A stretch of DNA of 64,000 bases from Pseudalkalibacillus sp045920555 (GTDB lineage Bacteria > Bacillota > Bacilli > Bacillales > Fictibacillaceae): assembly GCF_045920555.1 (NCBI RefSeq), contig NZ_CP174509.1, positions 4,216,001 to 4,280,000 on the forward strand, in the 5' to 3' direction. The position numbers and the translations under genes were made by a program. Shown piece by piece: positions 17,738 through 24,388 of the stretch (the stretch's first letter is position 1; every line of letters begins with the position of its first letter). Under the pieces are notes generated by a model. The model did no database searches and was not told where the DNA came from. It was given only the letters and a program-made list of their open reading frames with translations.

Positions 17738-17786
17738 ATCCTCACACCTAAACCCTTTTCCTACTAGTCTATCATTTTTTCTTTTA

Positions 17787-17978
17787 TCATACCCGATAAA
17801 GGACCATCGCTGAAAAACTATAGAGAGATTCGAAGTCTTCTGTATCTTCATCAATTGCCATAGAGACTTGATATTTGATTTCGATGAATTTGGATTCATG
17901 CAGTCGTGAAAGGAAATCATTGACCTCCTCTTCAAGATCTTCTTCGTGTTGAGCCTCAAAGAGTTTGATTTGCAACAA
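17787..17978 (-). CDS. cse60: Sporulation protein Cse60
   Basis: This 63-residue acidic protein begins LQIKLFEAQHEEDLEEEVND and contains IEIKYQVSMAIDED, matching the Cse60 (YteV) family. In B. subtilis the gene is expressed in the mother cell under SigE. Function is unknown. The start is one of two adjacent TTG codons after AGGGGGTG, which lies within a hairpin described separately. It indicates a spore former. Confidence 0.88.
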   Translation of the reverse strand: MLQIKLFEAQHEEDLEEEVNDFLSRLHESKFIEIKYQVSMAIDEDTEDFESLYSFSAMVLYRV

Positions 17979-17979
17979 A

Positions 17980-18038
17980 AAAACACCCCCTGAATCGTAC
18001 GTTTATCACGTAAAATTCACCTGGGGGTGCTGGAAATC
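17980..18038 (-). promoter_or_regulatory. Hairpin acting as rhodanese terminator and covering the cse60 ribosome binding site
   Basis: On the minus strand CACCCCC pairs with GGGGGTG across about 30 bases and is followed by seven T. The 3' arm AGGGGGTG is also the Shine-Dalgarno sequence of cse60, whose TTG start begins at the last T. The hairpin therefore has the form of a terminator for the upstream rhodanese gene and would hide the cse60 ribosome binding site in read-through RNA. Confidence 0.65.
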
Positions 18039-18063
18039 CTTTGACGAAAGACTTCTACTTTTG

Positions 18064-18399
18064 TCAGGTAACCGTTACATAATATATAAATTTGTCCGTT
18101 TTCCGTTTTAAAATCCGTGCTGCCATTGCCGCTCCGTATTTTGATTCTGCGATCACAACAATATCCCGGTCGCAAATTTCTTCTTCCTTCGTCGTTCTAG
18201 ACAAATAGGATAAAGGAATATTCTTCGTCATGACCGGAAATGGATCACGATAAGATGATTGATAATCACGGACATCAATCATGCAATACAAATTTTGGTC
18301 TACAGCCTCTTGTTGAAATGCCTTCAATTTCAAATAAGGAAGTAGATAGGAGAAGAAGATGTAAACAGCTACCACAAACAGGATGATTCCCCAAATCAT
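18064..18399 (-). CDS. Membrane-anchored rhodanese-like protein
   Basis: The 111-residue protein has one N-terminal membrane helix (IWGIILFVVAVYIFFSYLLP) followed by a rhodanese-like fold (CMIDVRDYQSSYRDPFP). The usual catalytic cysteine loop is missing: the position reads VIAESKYGAAMAARIL, with Glu-Ser instead of Cys. It may therefore bind rather than transfer sulfur. The start at 18399 follows CGGAGAG. It lies 28 bases behind a catalytically complete rhodanese gene, so the two are probably a two-gene operon. Confidence 0.78.
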   Translation of the reverse strand: MIWGIILFVVAVYIFFSYLLPYLKLKAFQQEAVDQNLYCMIDVRDYQSSYRDPFPVMTKNIPLSYLSRTTKEEEICDRDIVVIAESKYGAAMAARILKRKTDKFIYYVTVT

Positions 18400-18427
18400 C
18401 TCTCCGTTTCCCCTTTCTTTCTGGTTA

Positions 18428-18736
18428 TTATTTTGTTTCGCCTTCCCATTCAAGCATTCCGCCGACCATATTTTTCACTTTAAAGCCTTGCTCTTGTAAA
18501 AAATAACCGGCATTTTCACTACGTCTTCCTGAGCGGCAAACCATGATGTGTTCCTCGTCTTTTTCGATCTCATTCAATCGATCCGGAATTTCCATCAAAC
18601 GAATATGCTTCGCTTCTGGAATTTTCCCAGCTTCTACCTCTTCATTTTCACGAACATCTATGATGGAAATTTTCTCGCCTTCTTTTAAAAGCTTTTCAAC
18701 CTCCGCTGGTGTGATTGTTTTAAGTTCATTCTCCAT
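18428..18736 (-). CDS. Rhodanese domain sulfurtransferase
   Basis: The 102-residue single-domain rhodanese has the active-site loop MVCRSGRRSENAG, with the catalytic cysteine at about residue 69. The second conserved segment GGMLEWEGETK (Gly-Trp-like end) closes the fold. It is likely a cytoplasmic thiosulfate or persulfide transferase. The start at 18736 follows AAAGGGTG; an upstream ATG at 18766 has no ribosome binding site. The next gene encodes a membrane-anchored relative. Confidence 0.88.
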   Translation of the reverse strand: MENELKTITPAEVEKLLKEGEKISIIDVRENEEVEAGKIPEAKHIRLMEIPDRLNEIEKDEEHIMVCRSGRRSENAGYFLQEQGFKVKNMVGGMLEWEGETK

Positions 18737-18868
18737 ACTCAACACCCTTTCGATATCTATAATCAAGTCATGTCATTTTTATTGTTTCGCCACTTATTTT
18801 ACGAAGTTCACTAACAAAAGTAAAGGGATTGATTCAGTAGAGGGAGTTTTTTTTCGGGGGAGTAATGG

Positions 18869-18931
18869 TTTAATGACGAAGTTAAGTGATTGAACGACGA
18901 AGTGGGGTAATTTAACGATCAATCTACTTTT
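18869..18931 (+). repeat. 21-bp period repeat, core TTTAACGACGAAGT, three units
   Basis: Units start at 18869, 18890 and 18911, exactly 21 bases apart: TTTAATGACGAAGTTAAGT, TTGAACGACGAAGTGGGGT and TTTAACGATCAATC. The first ten to fourteen bases are conserved and the rest vary. The array lies between the rhodanese and thioesterase genes. Confidence 0.7.
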
Positions 18932-18937
18932 TCCACC

Positions 18938-18976
18938 AAATGAAAGGACCAGCCACTAATGCAGCAGGTCCTTGGA
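18938..18976 (-). terminator. Terminator after acyl-CoA thioesterase gene
   Basis: AAGGACC (18944-18950) pairs with GGTCCTT (18967-18973). On the minus strand it is followed by TTCATTT, directly after the stop at 18979. Confidence 0.7.
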
Positions 18977-18978
18977 AT

Positions 18979-19452
18979 TCAACGGATCATCGAGCGACTT
19001 TTACGATTTTCCTTTCGTGCAGGTGCTGTGTCGTATAACCTCTGTTCTTCTGGGGTTTCAGGGATGACCTTCGGAACAGGGACAGGTTTCCCTGAAGAAT
19101 CTACAGCGACCATCGTAAGAAAAGATTCGGTCGTCAATGTTTTTTCATCAGTCAATAGATTGGAAGAGAACACTTTAACGTAAACTTCCATCGATGTCCT
19201 GCCGGTATATGTGACAAAAGCTTCGAGCCCCAGTGCATCACCAACTTTAGCAGATGACAAGAAATCTACTGAATCGATCGATGCTGTGACAACTACACTT
19301 TTCGAATGCTTCATCGCTGACAGTGCAGCGATTTCATCAATATACGATAAAACGATACCACCGAAGATCGTCTGTAAATGGTTCGTGTCTGGTGGTAAAA
19401 CCAGCTTGGTTTGAATAATTCTTGAACGCCCTATTGGATATGCTTGTTCCAT
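18979..19452 (-). CDS. Acyl-CoA thioesterase, hot-dog fold (YkhA-like)
   Basis: The 157-residue protein matches the BACH/YkhA family of acyl-CoA hydrolases. The hot-dog core HLQTIFGGIVLSYIDEIAAL (about 25-44) has the catalytic Asp of the family, followed by VVVTASIDSVDFL and the strands of the second half. It hydrolyses medium or long acyl-CoA in the cytoplasm by family knowledge. It is the first gene downstream of the cobalamin riboswitch on the same strand, but a 171-bp repeat element and a 25-codon frame separate them, so regulation by B12 is unlikely or secondary. Confidence 0.87.
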   Translation of the reverse strand: MEQAYPIGRSRIIQTKLVLPPDTNHLQTIFGGIVLSYIDEIAALSAMKHSKSVVVTASIDSVDFLSSAKVGDALGLEAFVTYTGRTSMEVYVKVFSSNLLTDEKTLTTESFLTMVAVDSSGKPVPVPKVIPETPEEQRLYDTAPARKENRKSRSMIR

Positions 19453-19480
19453 CTCTTCCCCTCCGATTTTTTTAAAAATA

Positions 19481-19651
19481 GGCTCTGTTAAATCTTGTTA
19501 TTGACTTTTAATAGAATTTTCTTTAAGCGAACTTCACGACACTCCTGCGGGAAAAGTGAGCCTGGCGAGACCCCGCAGCTTACAACTAAAAGGATCTTCG
19601 AGTAACAACCACCACGTCTCCCGGAAATTAACAAGAAAGAATAACAGAGCC
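19481..19651. repeat. MITE-like element, GGCTCTGTTA ends, short copy (171 bp)
   Basis: The ends GGCTCTGTTA (19481-19490) and TAACAGAGCC (19642-19651) are perfect inverted repeats. A second inner pair (CTTGTTA and TAACAAG) extends them. Inside is CGACACTCCTGCGGGAAAAG...GCGAGACCCCGCAG, shared with the elements at 20215 and 31577. Flanks TAAAAATA and AAAAAATA agree in seven of eight bases, consistent with an 8-bp target duplication. Confidence 0.8.
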
Positions 19652-19669
19652 AAAAAATAAAAAACACCC

Positions 19670-19747
19670 TCATAAAGAAGATGCCAGGCTAAGATCGAAG
19701 AGGTTCATAACGAGATATGTCATGATAGATTCCAATCGTTTTTGCAC
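19670..19747 (-). CDS. 25-codon frame behind the cobalamin riboswitch
   Basis: A GTG start at 19747 follows TAGGAGGGTG at ideal spacing and opens a frame of 25 residues (QKRLESIMTYLVMNLFDLSL near the start). It lies about 40 bases downstream of the cobalamin riboswitch and ends 19 bases before the MITE-like element. It may be the truncated remains of the gene once controlled by the riboswitch, or a leader peptide. I do not recognise the sequence. Confidence 0.4.
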   Translation of the reverse strand: MQKRLESIMTYLVMNLFDLSLASSL

Positions 19748-19784
19748 GTAACACCCTCCTATCTCCCGTAGGAATTTCTGTGTC

Positions 19785-19950
19785 CTTCCTTATGGCAGGT
19801 CTCCTGGCTCGGCTTCATCAGTCCCAAAACCCCTTCCCATTTCTTAATGAAACAGTGGCATGTTCAAGAACCTCAACCTCACAGTGGCGGGACCGCGCCG
19901 GACTCTCACCGGCTTCCCTTTCAAGGACTGATCAGAAACATCAGTCCACC
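19785..19950 (-). ncRNA. Cobalamin (B12) riboswitch
   Basis: Read on the minus strand, the segment holds AAAGGGAAGCCGGTGAGAGT, then CCGGCGCGGTCCCGCCACTG, and ends with GCCAGGAGACCTGCC. These are the conserved blocks of the cobalamin riboswitch, including the B12 box, in the right order and spacing. The paired GACTGATG and CATCAGTC arms close the outer stems. No transport or synthesis gene for cobalamin follows; only a 25-codon frame and then a repeat. Confidence 0.92.
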
Positions 19951-20000
19951 ATAAAGCAACATATGAAATTATACTCCATCATTATAGCACATCAATTATA

Positions 20001-20176
20001 AAGAAAAGCGCAAGCGCCCTGGTTAGCCACGAAGGCCACTGGAAGTCCGACGAGGAGTCTCAAACCAAACAAAGACTTGGTTTTGCATTGGTTACTACTT
20101 AAGCAGTAATTCAATGTGTCGACCGCTGCAGGAGGTCTGAAGCGATCCAAATGGTTTGGCGATGGAGCTAGACATT
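20001..20176. repeat. AAGCGCAAGCGCC-type intergenic repeat
   Basis: The segment begins AAAAGCGCAAGCGCCCTGG, contains CCGACGAGGAG and ends GGAGCTAGACAT. I recognise this pattern as a repeat common between genes of Bacillaceae. Only one copy is seen in this window. It includes internal palindromes such as AACCAAACAAAGACTTGGTT. Confidence 0.6.
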
Positions 20177-20214
20177 ATTTCACTGCACCAAAATTTTTAT
20201 CTTTCTTATCATTT

Positions 20215-20614
20215 GGCGCTGTTAAAGGTTAATGTTGATTTCTTTTATATATTGCTTTCAGCGAAATTCGCGACACTCTTTCGGGAAAAGCGAGCCAGGC
20301 GAGACCCCGCAGCGGACAACAATTAAGGATCATCGAGTATAATAATGAACTTCGCGAGTATAATAATGAAATTCGACTAAATACCCCCACGTCCTGCGCC
20401 TGCGGTTACTCGGCGCAAAACTACAAGGATGGAATGTAAGTGGTCTTGTGGTGAACGTCTAATCCAGCATAAGGAAAGCTTCTAAGAATTCTCATCGCAG
20501 ACACGAAAATGGTTTCATTTTTGTGTTGAGATCCATGTGCAAGTGAGGAGGGGTGCGGATCGCTCGCGGAAAGGGAATGAATTTCGTATATCAACAATGA
20601 AGTATAACAGAGCC
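20215..20614. repeat. MITE-like element, full copy (400 bp) with 8-bp target duplication
   Basis: The left end GGCGCTGTTA (20215-20224) and right end TAACAGAGCC (20605-20614) are inverted, with inner GTTGAT and ATCAAC pairs. The direct flanks are TATCATTT on both sides, an exact 8-bp target-site duplication. The interior holds the CGACACT...GCGGGAAAAGCGAGCCAG block and the block CAGCATAAGGAAAGCTTCTA shared with the copy at 31577. It encodes no transposase. Confidence 0.88.
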
Positions 20615-20620
20615 TATCAT

Positions 20621-20660
20621 TTAAAAAAGGATTGACCTCTAAACCGAAGCCAATCCTTCT
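20621..20660 (-). terminator. Terminator after leuS
   Basis: On the minus strand AAGGATTG pairs with CAATCCTT across an 18-base loop and is followed by six T. It lies just past the leuS stop at 20669. Confidence 0.85.
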
Positions 20661-20668
20661 CATTTTGA

Positions 20669-23086
20669 TTAATTTGCGACGATGTTGACCAATTTTCCGG
20701 GTACTGCGATGACTTTACGTACCGTTTTACCATCGATGTTCTCTTTCACTTTACCGTCGGACAAAGCAATCTCTTCCAATTGTCCTTTATCAGCATCCGT
20801 CGGAACCATCAACTTCGCTCTAACTTTACCGTTGATTTGAACGACGATCTCCACTTCATTTTCCGTCAACTTCGATTCATCGAACGTCGGCCATCCAGAA
20901 TACGTAATTGTTTCTGTATGACCGAGCTTCTCCCAAATCTCCTCGGCAATATGCGGAGCGACTGGTGATAACAATTGGATGAATCCTTCCATCAACGTCT
21001 TCGGCAATACATCTTGCTTATACGCTTCGTTGATGAAGACCATCATTTGTGAGATACCGACATTGAAGCGCAATTCTGCGAAGTCCTCAGAAACTTTTTT
21101 TACCGTCTGATGATACACTCGTTCGAACTGTTCATTCGGCTCGACATCCTGGATTTTACCCGAAATCGTTCCATCCTCTTCAACATACAGACGCCATATA
21201 CGGTCCAAGAAACGACGTGAGCCATCCAATCCATTTTCGGACCAGGCGATGCTCGCATCAAGCGGTCCCATGAACATTTCATATAGACGTAATGTATCCC
21301 CGCCGTGGGTCTTTACTACTTCGTCCGGATTGACGACATTCCCTTTCGATTTACTCATCTTCTCATTGTTTTCTCCAAGAATCATACCTTGATTGTAAAG
21401 ACGCTGGAACGGTTCCTTTGTCGGCACTACACCAACATCATACAAGACTTTATGCCAGAAACGTGCGTACAACAAGTGAAGGACTGCGTGTTCCGCTCCA
21501 CCGATATAAAGGTCGACTGGAAGCCAGTGCTTCAACTTTTCTTCTGAAGCAAGCTGTTCGTTGTTATCTGGATCGATGTAACGAAGGTAATACCAGCAGC
21601 TTCCCGCCCATTGCGGCATTGTATTCGTTTCACGTCGACCTTTTTTACCCGTTTCAGGATCGACGACATTCACCCATTTCTCAATATTTGCTAGCGGCGA
21701 CTCACCTGTTCCCGAAGGTTTGATGTTGTCTGTTTTCGGGAGTGTCAATGGAAGCTCTTCTTCTGGTACAGCACTGCTTGTGCCGTCTTCCCAATGGATG
21801 ATCGGGATCGGCTCACCCCAATAACGCTGACGGCTGAACAACCAATCGCGAAGACGGTAGGTGATTTTCCTCTCACCTTTACCATTCTCTTCAAGCCATT
21901 GGATCATTTTCGTGATCGCTTCTTCTTTGTTCAAACCATTTAGGAAGTCTGAGTTCACAAGCTCTCCGTCTTCCGTATAAGCTTCCTTCGAAACATCTCC
22001 GCCTTTGACGACTTCAACGATTGGAAGCTCGAATTTTGCAGCGAATTCATAGTCACGTTCGTCATGTGCAGGAACCGCCATAATCGCACCGGTTCCATAG
22101 CTTGCTAATACGTAATCCGCAATCCAGACAGGAATTTTTTCGCCATTCACTGGATTGATCGCATAGGCTCCAGTGAAGACACCGGTCTTTTCCTTGGCAA
22201 GCTCCGTACGTTCCAAGTCACTCTTCGTCTCGATTTCTTTTTTATAAGCTTCAACTGCCGACTTCTGCTCAGCAGTTGTGATCTCTTCAACATAAGCATG
22301 TTCTGGTGCCAATACCATATATGTTGCACCGAACAATGTGTCAGGACGGGTCGTGAAGACGGTCACTGCTTTATCATGACCATCAAAATCAAACGTGATT
22401 TCCGCACCTTCTGAACGGCCGATCCAGTTGCGTTGCATCTCCTTCAAGCTCTCAGGCCAATCAAGGTCCTCAAGATCCTCCAACAAACGATCCGCATACG
22501 CTGTTATCTTCAACATCCACTGTTTCATCGGCTTACGGATGACTGGATGCCCGCCACGTTCACTCTTACCATCGATGACTTCCTCGTTCGCAAGGACCGT
22601 TCCCAGTGCTGGACACCAGTTGACCGGTACCTCATCGATATAGGCAAGACCATTTTTATAAAGCTGTAAAAAGATCCATTGCGTCCACTTGTAGTAGTTT
22701 GGATCCGTCGTATTCACTTCGCGGTCCCAATCATAAGAAAATCCAAGCTCTTTGATTTGTCTGCGGAAAGTGTTAATGTTTTTTTCTGTGAATTCAGCAG
22801 GATCATTACCGGTATCCAACGCATATTGCTCAGCCGGAAGACCGAATGCGTCCCAACCGATCGGATGGAGGACATTGTATCCTTGCATCCGCTTCATACG
22901 TGCGACGATATCGGTCGCGGTGTAACCTTCAGGGTGCCCTACATGCAGGCCAGCGCCTGACGGATACGGAAACATATCCAATGCGTAAAACTTCTTCTTT
23001 CCAAGTTCAAATTCAGTTTTGAACGTTTTATTTTCTTCCCAATAGGATTGCCACTTACGTTCAATTTGCGTATGGTCAAAAGCCAT
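20669..23086 (-). CDS. leuS: Leucyl-tRNA synthetase
   Basis: This 805-residue class I synthetase charges tRNA-Leu. The HIGH motif is HVGH within YPSGAGLHVGHPEGYTATD (about 41-59) and the KMSKS motif is KMSKSKGN near 575. The CP1 editing domain is present with TTRPDTLFGATYM and the conserved GTGAIMAVPAHDERD. The start at 23086 (MAFDHTQIERKWQ) follows GGGAG; two upstream in-frame ATGs give non-homologous extensions. Length is the same as in B. subtilis within one or two residues. Control by a Leu T-box about 390 bases upstream is listed separately. Confidence 0.97.
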   Translation of the reverse strand: MAFDHTQIERKWQSYWEENKTFKTEFELGKKKFYALDMFPYPSGAGLHVGHPEGYTATDIVARMKRMQGYNVLHPIGWDAFGLPAEQYALDTGNDPAEFTEKNINTFRRQIKELGFSYDWDREVNTTDPNYYKWTQWIFLQLYKNGLAYIDEVPVNWCPALGTVLANEEVIDGKSERGGHPVIRKPMKQWMLKITAYADRLLEDLEDLDWPESLKEMQRNWIGRSEGAEITFDFDGHDKAVTVFTTRPDTLFGATYMVLAPEHAYVEEITTAEQKSAVEAYKKEIETKSDLERTELAKEKTGVFTGAYAINPVNGEKIPVWIADYVLASYGTGAIMAVPAHDERDYEFAAKFELPIVEVVKGGDVSKEAYTEDGELVNSDFLNGLNKEEAITKMIQWLEENGKGERKITYRLRDWLFSRQRYWGEPIPIIHWEDGTSSAVPEEELPLTLPKTDNIKPSGTGESPLANIEKWVNVVDPETGKKGRRETNTMPQWAGSCWYYLRYIDPDNNEQLASEEKLKHWLPVDLYIGGAEHAVLHLLYARFWHKVLYDVGVVPTKEPFQRLYNQGMILGENNEKMSKSKGNVVNPDEVVKTHGGDTLRLYEMFMGPLDASIAWSENGLDGSRRFLDRIWRLYVEEDGTISGKIQDVEPNEQFERVYHQTVKKVSEDFAELRFNVGISQMMVFINEAYKQDVLPKTLMEGFIQLLSPVAPHIAEEIWEKLGHTETITYSGWPTFDESKLTENEVEIVVQINGKVRAKLMVPTDADKGQLEEIALSDGKVKENIDGKTVRKVIAVPGKLVNIVAN

Positions 23087-23219
23087 GACTGCCACTCCCA
23101 TTCCTTTATTTGATTTTATGGATGATTTCTCTGTAGTATTTGAAGGGCGACAAGCACCCAATTACACTTTTTCGTTAAAATTGTCTAAAGACGATTTTTA
23201 TACCCTTACGTTTTATTGT

Positions 23220-23303
23220 GCAACTTCTTCGTGGGGTCGGGCAACTTTTAAGTTATATTGAGCAACTTTTGGCGTTGATCGAGCAACTCCAGATTTGTCA
23301 ATT
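23220..23303 (+). repeat. 21-bp period repeat, core GCAACTTTT, four units
   Basis: GCAACT occurs at 23220, 23241, 23262 and 23283, exactly 21 bases apart each time. The core GCAACTTYT is kept and the other twelve bases differ. The array lies in the leuS leader between the T-box terminator and the start codon. Confidence 0.78.
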
Positions 23304-23350
23304 AGCCTTCCTTTTAACCTCAGCTCCACAGCTATTATCTCAAAAACACC

Positions 23351-23468
23351 TGGTGAGTGAAAAGCGAGAAGTTCAAGGCAGCGCAGTGTCGAGACTCGGA
23401 GCTTAGTGGAACCTAAGTGAGAATCGTAGACACAAGCTAACGCAGAAATTCGATGCTTATCGGTCACC
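23351..23468. repeat. Intergenic repeat bounded by GGTGA/TCACC
   Basis: The segment runs from GGTGAGTGAAAAGCGAGAAG through GTGTCGAGACTCGGAGCTTA to GATGCTTATCGGTCACC. It has short inverted ends and resembles a repeat I know from other Bacillaceae intergenic regions. It lies within the leuS leader, adjacent to the T-box terminator. Only one copy is in this window. Confidence 0.5.
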
Positions 23469-23477
23469 AGAAAATAA

Positions 23478-23728
23478 TAAAACCTCCCGCCACTGATTTT
23501 GTAAAACATCAGGGACGAGAGGTTGGATACACATAACCTTCCCGCGGTACCACCCGCATTAGTGCAATGTTTGCACTCACTCTAGCTCCTTATCGCGGAG
23601 GGACGATAAACGTTACTTTGGTTCACGTTTATGGCTCTGAGGCGAGTTCAAATAGCTTCCGGGTTGGCTTTTCACCTGCCGCCAACTCTCTTGGACCGAG
23701 TACTATTTTACTAATCCTCTTCTTCGCC
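23478..23728 (-). ncRNA. Leucine T-box leader of leuS
   Basis: On the minus strand the conserved T-box AATGCGGGTGGTACCGCGGG is at about 23541-23561 (plus-strand positions). Upstream is stem I with the specifier region TTTGAACTCGCC, giving a CUC leucine codon. A terminator follows with ACCTCTCGTCCCTGAT pairing to ATCAGTGGCGGGAGGT and ending in TTTTATTATTTT at about 23475-23525. Uncharged tRNA-Leu would stabilise the antiterminator. The distance to the leuS start is about 390 bases, filled by two repeats. Confidence 0.93.
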
Positions 23729-23833
23729 TTGAATTTGTGAAGAATTTAATTTGTATTGTATGCAGATTTTCATAAATTGTCAAGGTAATTTGAGAAATTA
23801 GGTTTATATCATGATGGACTTTTTTACTGATTT

Positions 23834-24385
23834 TTATACTTGTTCGAAAAATCGATCCACCATCTTTTTGTACATGTAGAAGAATTCAGGTATTTCTTCC
23901 CGCCCTAGACCTTCTAATGCATTGGTCGCGACACTTCGGTAATACCAGCTTTGTTTCTGTTTATCACCCTTGAATTTTTCCCATATGTCTTCACCATCTT
24001 GCTCAAAAGATTCCCTCAAGCTTTTAAAATTATCGAGTTTATCAGCAATGATCAAAGCTTTTACTTCCAAAGGGGCTTTCCGTATAACCTCGACTGTATG
24101 CTGCTTCCGTTCTGCCCATGTTTTCGTCTTATCTTCGGTATTTGCTTTTACAAGATCCGCAACACTTTTTCCAAAAGCTTTTTCTATATCTTCAATTTCC
24201 ATTTCTGTATCCTCAACCGTATCATGCAGAAAACCTGCAATGATAACGTCTTCTGGAAACCCTGACTCTTTTAAAATATTCGCTACTGCTATTGGATGGA
24301 TTATGTACGGTTCTCCAGATAATTTACGGACCTGGCCTTTATGAGCTTGAATAGCAAGCTGTTCTGCTATCTTAATCATGTCCAT
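23834..24385 (-). CDS. Small HD-domain alarmone hydrolase-like protein
   Basis: The 183-residue protein matches the hydrolase domain of RelA/SpoT and the stand-alone MESH1-type (p)ppGpp 3'-pyrophosphohydrolases. Metal and substrate motifs are present: H in AIQAHKGQVRK, HPIAVANIL, the HD pair in GFLHDTVEDTE at about 51-61, and ADKLDNFKSL near 108-117. There is no synthetase domain. It would remove (p)ppGpp or a related nucleotide in the cytoplasm. It ends the transcript begun by the PAP2 gene three bases upstream. Confidence 0.82.
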   Translation of the reverse strand: MDMIKIAEQLAIQAHKGQVRKLSGEPYIIHPIAVANILKESGFPEDVIIAGFLHDTVEDTEMEIEDIEKAFGKSVADLVKANTEDKTKTWAERKQHTVEVIRKAPLEVKALIIADKLDNFKSLRESFEQDGEDIWEKFKGDKQKQSWYYRSVATNALEGLGREEIPEFFYMYKKMVDRFFEQV

Positions 24386-24388
24386 CTT

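Larger units (their letters stand above)
19453..20668. other. Repeat-rich gene-free region with a riboswitch
   Basis: This 1.2 kb stretch has no credible protein gene except a 25-codon frame. From left to right it holds a 171-bp MITE-like element, the short frame, a cobalamin riboswitch, a Bacillaceae-type AAGCGCAAGCGCC repeat, a 400-bp MITE-like element and the leuS terminator, each listed separately. Confidence 0.8.

Noticed and set aside
20421..20663. Open frame whose product resembles that of the frame at 31624-31896 (shared SQHKNE and MRILRSFPYAG blocks)
   Set aside because: The similarity comes from the MITE-like repeat itself. The frames have no ribosome sites and differ at both ends, so a protein family is not supported.
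23220..23303. CRISPR array
   Set aside because: The 21-base units have no constant repeat with unique 30-base spacers, and no cas gene lies in the window.
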